Source of the DNA: a virus
Virus record (IMG/VR): IMGVR_UViG_3300034102_000586
Span: 1-24,235 of that record
Direction: 5' to 3' (one strand)
Length of the DNA stretch: 24,235 nucleotides
The notes below the pieces were generated by a model. That model was not told the DNA's origin. It saw only the letters and a list, made by a program, of their open reading frames with translations, and did not search any database. Within the stretch, counting starts at the first letter, position 1; every line of letters begins with the position of its first letter. A program made the position numbers and the translations under genes. Of this stretch, positions 6,361 through 13,901 are shown in pieces.

Positions 6361-7689
6361 TTATCTGAATAGATCGGCTGTTTTGAGGAAACGTCCGCCC
6401 CATAGGGATTTCTCAACCATTACTGGTTGTAACTGTACGACCTCGCCGAGATCGCCAGACTTTCGGAAAGCGGTATCAGATTCTACTGATTCCATTCTCT
6501 TTCCAAACTCGTTAACTGCACCGTTTGTTTCAACTAGTGCATTTTGTGTATTAACAATTTGTGACTTTGTGTCAGCAACTTGTTTGTTTAAATCTGCAAC
6601 TTCTGTCTGTAAAGACTTTACTGTTGCAAGTAGATCGCTAAAGGCTGATGTAAGAGTATTCTTAACTTCTGTTACTGCCTCAACAATAACATCGTCTGCT
6701 TTAGATACTTCTGTAGCAACTTCTTCAATAACTTCTGCTACTGCTTCAACTGTGTCTGCTTTTTCTGCTTCCACAACTGTTTCCGCTGCTGGTGCATCTT
6801 CTGCAACAACTTCTGTAACAGGAGCATCAACTACGGCATCTGCCTCTGGAGCAACCTCAACATTTTCAACTGCAATATCAGATTTTTCAACAATCTCTGC
6901 TACTACTTCTGTTGTTTCTGTCATAGGACTTACCTCCTTGGTAATCTTAGAAGTGGTAATGCCTTTAGCACTATCGACTAAGAACTTTATCATATTGATT
7001 TTTTCATTATCCGTTTTTTCAACGAATCCTATATTTTTCATTTCATTGCCAGTTGTTGGACTGATTTCTTTTTCATTTTCTGAAACCATAACAATTCCAG
7101 TTTCTGAATCCCAAAAAACATTTTCTAAGGTTGTATTATCACCTTTAATTACTGCAACTCCGTCTACTTTTTCAACAGAAATAATGTTTGCAAATTCATT
7201 TGCTGGAGAGTCTACAAGACTTAACTCAACAAGATCATAATCTTTAATAATTCTAATTTGAGAATCTAACTTCTCATCAAAAGCGTCGTCCCATTTGTTC
7301 ATTCTTCCACCAATAGAAAAACCTGTTAGTGTGCCATCCAAAACCTTTTCCCATGTGCTTTGAGCACCTTTAGAAACATAAGCGGAAACGAAAACACCGT
7401 TATAAAACTTCTTTGACTCTGAATCAAAATACTTGTCTTGTTTAAATGAAACCATTTTGCCTACTGCTAATGGTTGATGCATTTCTCTTATGTTACCTCG
7501 AAAGTTTTCAAATGCTTTCATGCTGGCCTCTGTGGTTACAATATCCATTTGGCGATCTAAATTATCTAATGAAGCAAAACCTGAAACAACACGACGTTCT
7601 TTATCGACCTTACTAAAAGGCATAGATAGGCGAACATTCTCGCCCTCAGTATTCCATTGGGCTTTTAATATAGACATCGTACTATACAT
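6361..7689 (-). CDS. Prohead protease fused to scaffolding domain (XkdF/S78-like)
   Basis: This 442-aa protein combines two jobs. Residues ~15-175 are a phage prohead serine protease of the PBSX XkdF/HK97 type: RVVSGFASLDNLDRQMDIVT, His71 in REMHQPLAVGK, Ser125 in LTGFSIGG, and Glu155 in YDLVELSLVDSPAN form the expected His-Ser-Glu set. Residues ~235-410 are rich in Ala, Glu and Val, then form a predicted coiled coil (LLATVKSLQTEVADLNKQVA), as in internal scaffolds. The protein would template capsid assembly and then digest itself and capsid arms. Start: ATG 7689 has AAGGG seven bases upstream; the ATG at 7677 (MSILKAQW) is an alternative. It lies between portal and capsid, as usual. The C-terminal 30 residues may be a capsid-binding tail. 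Confidence 0.85.
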   Translation of the reverse strand: MYSTMSILKAQWNTEGENVRLSMPFSKVDKERRVVSGFASLDNLDRQMDIVTTEASMKAFENFRGNIREMHQPLAVGKMVSFKQDKYFDSESKKFYNGVFVSAYVSKGAQSTWEKVLDGTLTGFSIGGRMNKWDDAFDEKLDSQIRIIKDYDLVELSLVDSPANEFANIISVEKVDGVAVIKGDNTTLENVFWDSETGIVMVSENEKEISPTTGNEMKNIGFVEKTDNEKINMIKFLVDSAKGITTSKITKEVSPMTETTEVVAEIVEKSDIAVENVEVAPEADAVVDAPVTEVVAEDAPAAETVVEAEKADTVEAVAEVIEEVATEVSKADDVIVEAVTEVKNTLTSAFSDLLATVKSLQTEVADLNKQVADTKSQIVNTQNALVETNGAVNEFGKRMESVESDTAFRKSGDLGEVVQLQPVMVEKSLWGGRFLKTADLFR

Positions 7690-7693
7690 TATA
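7688..7693 (-). promoter_or_regulatory. Possible -10 box upstream of the protease gene
   Basis: TATAAT on the minus strand overlaps the first ATG of the protease gene, and it lacks the TG of the extended type. If used, the transcript would begin near 7681 and favour the ATG at 7677. The 11-base direct repeats sit where a -35 box would be, so an activator-dependent promoter is possible. Confidence 0.3.
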
Positions 7694-7710
7694 GAGCCCT
7701 TTTATACACA

Positions 7711-7732
7711 TGTTATAAACATGTTATAAACA
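7711..7732 (-). repeat. Two perfect 11-bp direct repeats, each an imperfect palindrome
   Basis: TGTTTATAACA occurs twice back to back on the minus strand, with a weaker third TGTGTATAA just downstream. Each unit has TGTT/AACA arms. They fill most of the 49-base gap between portal and protease genes and centre about 30 bases before the protease -10 box, which suggests a protein-binding site. Confidence 0.5.
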
Positions 7733-7738
7733 GTTAAA

Positions 7739-9334
7739 CTACTTTGAAGATCTACCCTCGCCCTTTGGATTTCTGCCACTTACAGTTGCAGATCCATCAG
7801 ACTGATTGTTAAGTCTTTCGCCATCTCTTGCACGGTTAGCATCATTATTCATAGTCTCTGGTTTGGCTACAAAAGGTTCGTCTCCACCGTCTCTTTGTGG
7901 AAGACCCAGTGCTACTCTTGCCTCATTAGGCATCATAATCTGTGTTTTTACATATCTTTCAAGAATTTGTGATTGTGCTATTTCATCTGTCAAAGTAAGT
8001 TCATTAAACTTAAACTCTAGTATGTCTTGTTTCTCGCGTATAATCTTATTAATTTGTTTTTCTAGTTGAGCCTGTGCTGGTCTGGCTACCTGCTCTTTAA
8101 ATGTTCTATCTTGAGCCAATGCTGCTGCAATTGCCCCTGAGTCTGATCCACCTAGTTTTGAAAGCGGTACTTGATGTGCTACCAAGATGTCATCACGGTT
8201 TTGTTTTCTATATTCCTTAAATGATCCCTCTTGTACTCCAGATTCAATAGGCTCCATCTTAAACTCTACCTTGTTATTTTCTGTATCTCCAGGAAGAGGT
8301 ATGTACAAAGTTCTATGGTTTTGACCCTTTAATCCAGTTTGTAAAAATCTAAACATCTTATCTTCTGCGTCTGCAGATAGTTTGGCACCTTTCATGGTTA
8401 CTACGTATCTTGGAACTGCCTTGTTACCAAAGTAGTCAATGTTGTATTGTGAAGCCAGTTGATCACCGTGTAGAGATGATATTGCTGAAATAATGTCTGG
8501 AACACCATAGAATGTGTTTAATGGTGAGTATTGTTTAAAATGAATAATTTCGTTTGGTCTACGATCTTCAGTTACTGGGTTTGAATTTGTAGCACCAAAG
8601 TTTCTAAAGTAAACTACCTTGTTTGCAATAACCTGTACGAATCCATCTCTTAGTCTGCGACAACGCATTGTGGTTGCTGGAATATGACCAACGTATCCAA
8701 TTTCACCACGAGTGGTTCTACCAATTTCCATGTATCCATTACCAATTGCTTGAACATCTGTGTATATCTTTTCCATTGTTGTGGTAAAAGAGTCATCTGC
8801 GTTTAAACTTTCTAGCCAATCACGTAACTCTACTTTTGCTCTTTCAATTCTGTTTCTTGCACGACTTACTGATTCGTCATTTGAGGAATTCTCTAATTTA
8901 AGCATTGTTCTTTTTGATATATCAAAATCATATCCCAAACCTACAATATTTTCAACCTTAGCATCAATAGCAGCGTGGTTTGCAAAAGATGTGTCATAGT
9001 AGTTGGCAAGTTCATAAACATTCCATGGTGGTGTGATTACGTCAAATAGTCCATAACCATTTCTAAATACGTTACCAGGATTTATCTGATTAGAGCGAGC
9101 ACCATCAATACCTTGTGGAACTGCGATTGATCTGTCAATATAAGATTGTTGGGTTGTATCTACTAGAGCCTTGGACATTCTTGCTGCACGACGTTTAAAG
9201 TTATTATCCAAACCAGAATAGTTTTTTAACTCTTCCCAGTTTTTACTAAATGGGTCTGAACTAGCAAATGCATTTACTGCTTGTTCGTTCTCATCTATCC
9301 TAGCACCAATAACATAGTTAAATTCTTCACTCAT
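7739..9334 (-). CDS. Portal protein
   Basis: This 531-aa protein has the pattern of PBSX/SPP1-related phage portals. It has an N-terminal region with WNVYELANYYDTSFANHAAI, followed by VENIVGLGYDFDI, GNGYMEIGRTTRGEIGYVGH, a middle 'NEIIHFKQYSPLNTFYGVPD' then ISAISSLHGDQLASQYNIDY, the wing/stem part with KLSADAEDKMFRFLQTGLKG, and a clip-to-crown part with FKEYRKQNRDDILVAHQVPL and KLGGSDSGAIAAALAQDRTF. A twelve-subunit ring at one capsid vertex would serve as the DNA entry channel and docking site for terminase and neck. Its ATG overlaps the preceding stop (TAATG). The C-terminal ~45 residues are polar and Asn/Arg-rich, probably disordered. The large terminase gene, which usually precedes the portal, is not present in the window. 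Confidence 0.9.
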   Translation of the reverse strand: MSEEFNYVIGARIDENEQAVNAFASSDPFSKNWEELKNYSGLDNNFKRRAARMSKALVDTTQQSYIDRSIAVPQGIDGARSNQINPGNVFRNGYGLFDVITPPWNVYELANYYDTSFANHAAIDAKVENIVGLGYDFDISKRTMLKLENSSNDESVSRARNRIERAKVELRDWLESLNADDSFTTTMEKIYTDVQAIGNGYMEIGRTTRGEIGYVGHIPATTMRCRRLRDGFVQVIANKVVYFRNFGATNSNPVTEDRRPNEIIHFKQYSPLNTFYGVPDIISAISSLHGDQLASQYNIDYFGNKAVPRYVVTMKGAKLSADAEDKMFRFLQTGLKGQNHRTLYIPLPGDTENNKVEFKMEPIESGVQEGSFKEYRKQNRDDILVAHQVPLSKLGGSDSGAIAAALAQDRTFKEQVARPAQAQLEKQINKIIREKQDILEFKFNELTLTDEIAQSQILERYVKTQIMMPNEARVALGLPQRDGGDEPFVAKPETMNNDANRARDGERLNNQSDGSATVSGRNPKGEGRSSK

Positions 9335-9729
9335 TATTCTTCATCACCGTATTTAGCAATTGTTGCTTTGGCTGCTGCCACTGCACCAAGATCATTAAGG
9401 TTAGGAATTAATCCTGCTTTCATTCTATCTACTTGTTCGGAATACTCTTCGTCTGATACTCTTCCCATACCTGGAAAAAATACAGCCTCTCCATCTGGTT
9501 CTCCATAATATGCTGCTGTCTTTTTTATTTCGGCTAAAGCGGCAATATCGTGTTTTACGGCTGGTATATTTAAAATATTACCCTCTCCATCAGTAAACCA
9601 CTTACCGTTGGCTCTTTTCCAAACATAAACGCCCCAATCATAGTTCTTTTCAATAAAGGTTATCTTAGAGTCGCCAATCTGGCCTTTCATACGAGGTTTT
9701 CTTTTTTTGTTTGGATTTTGATTATTCAT
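9334..9729 (-). CDS. Hypothetical small basic protein before the portal
   Basis: I do not recognise this 131-aa protein. It begins with a very basic arm (NNQNPNKKRKPRMKGQIGD), then 'ITFIEKNYDWGVYVWKRANG' with KWFTDGEGNILNIPA, a short middle, and an Ala-rich end (LGAVAAAKATIAKYGDEE). The middle resembles a small beta fold with several Trp and Tyr residues. I chose the ATG at 9729 because the -10 box TATACT lies seven bases before it, giving a leaderless start; an ATG two codons earlier at 9735 is also open. It directly precedes the portal gene with a TAATG overlap, so the two are translated together. A role in packaging or head assembly is only inferred from that. Confidence 0.75.
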   Translation of the reverse strand: MNNQNPNKKRKPRMKGQIGDSKITFIEKNYDWGVYVWKRANGKWFTDGEGNILNIPAVKHDIAALAEIKKTAAYYGEPDGEAVFFPGMGRVSDEEYSEQVDRMKAGLIPNLNDLGAVAAAKATIAKYGDEE

Positions 9730-9736
9730 AACCATT

Positions 9737-9745
9737 AGTATACCA
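9737..9745 (-). promoter_or_regulatory. Extended -10 promoter of the portal-capsid operon (leaderless start)
   Basis: TGGTATACT on the minus strand, just past the end of the LamG-like gene. The hexamer ends seven bases before the ATG at 9729, so the transcript probably starts on or next to that ATG. It would drive 9729-7739 and probably further into the protease and capsid genes. Confidence 0.55.
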
Positions 9746-9747
9746 TA

Positions 9748-12700
9748 TTATGTTGGATTGAGGATATATTGTTGCCACGAAGAACCAATATGAATAGGAT
9801 TATCGTAACTTTGTGTCAACAACTGTCTTTCTCCATCATTTCCAACAATAATTTTGTTAGTTCCCATGTATGTTCTGTAAATATTTGAAGAAGTATCTCC
9901 AAAATCTGAAGAAGATGTCTTAATTAATACACCAAACCACAAATATCCCTCATTCCAAAAATCCCAGTCAAAGTCAAATGGATCTTCTGATCCAAGGACG
10001 TATTGCTGTTTTACCTCATCCCAAATTCTAGTGATAGACGACTGTTTTTGTTGTAAGCCAGTTAACTTATAATATGATATGTGGTTATAAACTAATGGAC
10101 CATTTAAGTTTATGGATCCAGTAAAGGAATTAAATGTTAGGGAGTTTGCAAAAGATATGCTTAAAAAATACCAGTTTTTATTATCAATTACAGGATTGGC
10201 TACCAAAACACCATTTAAATAATAAGATATTCCATTTTGTAATTGACCAGTTTTTGAATCTACTGCGTATATTTTTGCCCTTTGTCCAGAGTTACCATTT
10301 GCAACAATGTAAAAAATAATAGATGAGTTAACTGTATTTACTTGAAATATTTGAGTTGGGGTGTATGTAAAATTACTGGTATCACTTTTAATTGCAATCT
10401 GAACAGTAGATACAGAAAATTTAACATCTTTGTTTTCATTTATTGGCATACTGATACCTCTATTTTGATAAGAGTTAAAATCTCCCTTTAACTTTATTCC
10501 AGAATACCTTGTTAGATGTAGGTATGGATTAGATTTTTTATAAATGCTAATTGGATTTTTACCAGTATAATCATCATATATTCCATTTTTAATATATGGA
10601 TACAGTTTACTACCAGATTTTGTATTAATGGGTGTAGAGGCGTTTTGATTTAAAGATCTAGATGTTAATTCTAGACTTTTAATTTTTATTTTTCTATTGA
10701 CAGTTGACCTTATATTAAAATTTAGATGTACTGATATAGCCAAATCTTCAAAACTTACCAGCGATGGAGGGTATATAATAGTATCATTTTCTACTAAAAA
10801 TATTGTGTTTTGCCAGTCTGGATAATTATCAAGATCTAATATTCCACTTTTTAATGCTGGTGCAATTTTTGTAAAGGATTCAAATTTTTTATTTATTCCT
10901 GTATTTATAAACTGAAAAGATACATATGATTTTACTAATGAGTTTATAGAATCATACTCATAACTTAAATCTGATCTATTATACTTCAAGTCATCATAAT
11001 TGTTATATCCTGTAAAAAGAGAATTATCTAAAACTTCGTATGTTTGCTGTATAGGAAGTGCAAATGCGTTTGCCAATTCAGAATAGAGCCATCCATCAGC
11101 ATCTTCAACTACCTTAAAAATAGATGGTGAGGGAAAGTTAATATTGTATTGAATATAGTCTAAACTATACTCCTTATTGCCAGATGAATTTGTTATATAT
11201 TTTGCAAAATATTTTAATGGAACATAATCTTCCCAATATCCAGAAATGCCCACATCTAGGTAATATTTATTATATCTTACGGTTGGACTTAAAGTATAAC
11301 TTGCTAAATCATACAGCATGTGGCTATGAATATTTCCATTATCTTCAAGTATTCCATTGTTTTGAAAATGCGTAGCAAATAACTTATGATTGTTTTTTGT
11401 TGAGAATCCAAATCTATACATCTGTTTATTAAAACAAGAGTTATTGTTGTCGTTATTTAAAAGTATTAACTTTAAAGCATTTTTATTTCCAAAAAAAGTA
11501 GCAGTATCTTTTCCAAATTTTGATATTATTGTTTCTAGGTCAACACCAATTTCTATATATTGATCTACTAAGTATTCAGTTTGATGTAAAGTTGTCTCCA
11601 CCCCAGATACATTAATTTTATAGAATATGTCTCCAGTATCTGTTGTATATATCGTAAAGAAATCTAAATTATTTTTATTTTTAATCATAACAAGTGTTGA
11701 GTTTAGTAAAGAGTTTGTCTTAAATATTCCGTGAAAAGACTTAATGTCATCCTTTAAAATATTAAAATTTTCAAACACAAAAGAACCGTTTTGATCTATA
11801 AAACTTGAAAATGCATAATCTTCATTTTGCAATGCGTATAACTCGCTATACCAACTATTGATATTTTCAACATTTATAACTGGTAAAGAATATTCTGGAT
11901 TGCTTAAATAACTACTTGTTACATCTATATTATCTAATTTACCCTGTTGCCATTTTCCAATATTAGGATATTCATAGTTTGTTCCATAGTTAGAAAATGA
12001 ATAATCTATGAATGCTGACTTACCGCTATATGCAGAATCTATTGACTCAAAAGATTTAACTGCTTGTCCATACACCCATCTCTTTTTTGCAATTATTTCT
12101 GGAATAACATATGGATATATTGCAAAACAATCTAATTCAAATGGATACACATCTGTATAGCAATAAAAGCCTAGCCAATCTTGATCTTTATCAGATTCGT
12201 CTAATTTAGGTAACAATAAAATTGTTGAATTATCTATATCAATATCAAGAACTTTTTCTCCATTTAAAAATAAAAATACTTTATTTTCAGAATAAACTAT
12301 TTGAATTAACATTGGTCTTGACCATTCACCCACATATGTAGATTTAAAATTATCTCCAACAACCAGTGTTAAAAAACAATCATCAGCATATAAACCATCA
12401 TTAGAGTTAATTGGTCCAAATATTTTTTTGCTCTCTAGTGTGTCAACACCAAGCCTTAACCACATTTCTACAGTATATGTATTATATCTGCCAGACTCAT
12501 TTAAAAATCCAAAACCTGGAAATATAATAGATGGTTTTGCTGTTTCATCTTCATTTATGTTAGGAAATAACTTAGTAACATTTGATGCACCGTAGACAAG
12601 TGGTACCCCAAAATTTTGTGCACATATTTTATTATTATTTACTAAATAATATCCATAATTTGTGTCTGATCCGTATGATTTTGCAACAATACCTTCTGAT

Positions 12701-13347
12701 GATTCTATTGATATTTCGGTAGGAATAGAAATTTTTTCTGAGCCCATAGAGTAATTATTAAACTCTTCAGACCATTGACCTAAAGATAATCCATTAAGTA
12801 AAAATTCATAATCTTCGCTTCCAGACAAACTAGGAGAATACCCTATTTTAATAACTATTTGCATTGTTGTATTTTGATCAATGTGTTTAAATGTTTCTGA
12901 TAACAAAAACCATTTACCGCTTACTGATATTGGTACATTTTTTAAAACTTCAACTACCTCACTAGTATTTACATCTGTATATTTAAATCCTATTGCTACA
13001 GAACTTAGATGTAAACTATTTGAATAAAAATAACAAGATAGGGCAAATGTGTCTAAGTTTGTGTCAAAATCTAAAAAGTTTATTATATTGTTGCTAGTTA
13101 GTGTGGCAACTTTGCTTACTGTAGTTGATGGTATTCCAACTACCTTATATAGGGATTCACTTATAAATGGCTGAGTGCTTAAACTTGATTCTTCTGAAAC
13201 AGTTCCATCAGTTATATCCCAAAGACTAACATCCTTATCTGTGTTATTCAATAACATCAAATAATCTGATTTATCGTCTAGTGCCCATAGTGCTACTGGA
13301 TGCTCTGAAAAAATTTTTTCTGCATAAAGATTTGATGGGTTAGACAT
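9748..13347 (-). CDS. Very large virion surface protein with LamG/concanavalin-like domains
   Basis: This 1199-aa protein is rich in Asn, Ser, Tyr, Ile and Phe, with many beta-strand segments. It opens AEKIFSEHPVALWALDD, the form that begins LamG-type proteins (PVA.W.LD). Candidate LamG-like domains are at residues ~270-430 (YTVEMWLRLGVDTLESKKIF, then IQIVYSENKVFLFLNGEKVL), ~530-640, and ~1000-1130 (YYLNGVLVANPVIDNKNWYF). These folds bind sugars or proteins, so a role in host attachment or as a long minor tail/fiber protein is likely. No enzyme motif is seen. It has its own promoter and an AGGAGA site. By eye its codon use is more AT-rich than that of the capsid and fiber genes. Exact place in the virion is unknown. 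Confidence 0.7.
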   Translation of the reverse strand: MSNPSNLYAEKIFSEHPVALWALDDKSDYLMLLNNTDKDVSLWDITDGTVSEESSLSTQPFISESLYKVVGIPSTTVSKVATLTSNNIINFLDFDTNLDTFALSCYFYSNSLHLSSVAIGFKYTDVNTSEVVEVLKNVPISVSGKWFLLSETFKHIDQNTTMQIVIKIGYSPSLSGSEDYEFLLNGLSLGQWSEEFNNYSMGSEKISIPTEISIESSEGIVAKSYGSDTNYGYYLVNNNKICAQNFGVPLVYGASNVTKLFPNINEDETAKPSIIFPGFGFLNESGRYNTYTVEMWLRLGVDTLESKKIFGPINSNDGLYADDCFLTLVVGDNFKSTYVGEWSRPMLIQIVYSENKVFLFLNGEKVLDIDIDNSTILLLPKLDESDKDQDWLGFYCYTDVYPFELDCFAIYPYVIPEIIAKKRWVYGQAVKSFESIDSAYSGKSAFIDYSFSNYGTNYEYPNIGKWQQGKLDNIDVTSSYLSNPEYSLPVINVENINSWYSELYALQNEDYAFSSFIDQNGSFVFENFNILKDDIKSFHGIFKTNSLLNSTLVMIKNKNNLDFFTIYTTDTGDIFYKINVSGVETTLHQTEYLVDQYIEIGVDLETIISKFGKDTATFFGNKNALKLILLNNDNNNSCFNKQMYRFGFSTKNNHKLFATHFQNNGILEDNGNIHSHMLYDLASYTLSPTVRYNKYYLDVGISGYWEDYVPLKYFAKYITNSSGNKEYSLDYIQYNINFPSPSIFKVVEDADGWLYSELANAFALPIQQTYEVLDNSLFTGYNNYDDLKYNRSDLSYEYDSINSLVKSYVSFQFINTGINKKFESFTKIAPALKSGILDLDNYPDWQNTIFLVENDTIIYPPSLVSFEDLAISVHLNFNIRSTVNRKIKIKSLELTSRSLNQNASTPINTKSGSKLYPYIKNGIYDDYTGKNPISIYKKSNPYLHLTRYSGIKLKGDFNSYQNRGISMPINENKDVKFSVSTVQIAIKSDTSNFTYTPTQIFQVNTVNSSIIFYIVANGNSGQRAKIYAVDSKTGQLQNGISYYLNGVLVANPVIDNKNWYFLSISFANSLTFNSFTGSINLNGPLVYNHISYYKLTGLQQKQSSITRIWDEVKQQYVLGSEDPFDFDWDFWNEGYLWFGVLIKTSSSDFGDTSSNIYRTYMGTNKIIVGNDGERQLLTQSYDNPIHIGSSWQQYILNPT

Positions 13348-13362
13348 AGGTTCTCCTAGTCT

Positions 13363-13371
13363 ATTTTATCA
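13363..13371 (-). promoter_or_regulatory. Extended -10 promoter for the LamG-like gene
   Basis: TGATAAAAT on the minus strand. Its TGA is also the stop codon of the upstream oxygenase gene. A start about 7 bases downstream gives a short leader containing the AGGAGA ribosome binding site. Confidence 0.5.
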
Positions 13372-13899
13372 CACAATACGTGTAAACCAACGAGGTAATG
13401 TAAACCTTATTCCCTTAGTTATTGGCTTAACTCCATGAATAAAGTTTGGGTTATCTGGAAAACACAAAAGATCTCCAGGCTCTGGCTTAAAGGACATTTC
13501 ATATTTTGGAAAATATATGTCTCCTCCATCATAATCATTATTTAAATAAACCAATGTTGCTATGTCATTTGGCCTTGATGAATCAAAATGTTCGTGCATA
13601 CCTTTTCCTTCAATAAATTTTGCAACATGTGTTTTTTCGTCAATAAAATCTTCAAACTTAAAACTATAACTTTTTAATACAAAGTCATAAACCTTGCGTG
13701 CAACATCTTGAATTTTGTTAAGAATTTCAGGATCTAGCCCTTGTATTTCATGATATGTATGAACCGTAAACTCTTGCTCTCCATTTCCATAATTTGAAAA
13801 TAGATCAGTATATTTTTTTGCATATTCTGTCACTAGAACTGTTTCTTCAAGGTTCATAAAACCTGGAACATATTTAATTTGAGATTTAAAGTCTTCCAT
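13369..13899 (-). CDS. 2OG-Fe(II) oxygenase, prolyl 4-hydroxylase-like
   Basis: This 176-aa protein carries a complete 2-oxoglutarate/Fe(II) dioxygenase set: HxD at His104-Asp106 (MHEHFD), a distal His155 in NFIHGV, and Arg165 ten residues later (KGIRFTLPRWF) to bind 2-oxoglutarate. The segment between (LVYLN..YDGGDIYFP and KPEPGDLLCFP) is the double-stranded beta-helix core of the P4Hc type. Such enzymes hydroxylate peptides or small substrates using O2, 2-oxoglutarate and iron. Here the substrate is unknown: a phage or host protein, or a metabolite. It starts 2 bases after the reductase stop codon, so the two are co-transcribed. Length is typical for phage versions. Confidence 0.85.
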   Translation of the reverse strand: MEDFKSQIKYVPGFMNLEETVLVTEYAKKYTDLFSNYGNGEQEFTVHTYHEIQGLDPEILNKIQDVARKVYDFVLKSYSFKFEDFIDEKTHVAKFIEGKGMHEHFDSSRPNDIATLVYLNNDYDGGDIYFPKYEMSFKPEPGDLLCFPDNPNFIHGVKPITKGIRFTLPRWFTRIV

Positions 13900-13901
13900 A
13901 T

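Noticed and set aside
6335-6403. The longer start of the capsid gene at 6403 (MGRTFPQN)
   Set aside because: It would overlap the protease gene by 43 bases and has no Shine-Dalgarno, while ATG 6337 follows GGAGGTGAAA.
6353-7240. A 295-codon plus-strand open frame, Ser/Thr-rich
   Set aside because: It is the antisense of the protease-scaffold gene. Its composition is just the reverse of Ala/Glu/Val codons, it has no ribosome binding site, and the minus-strand gene has clear catalytic motifs.
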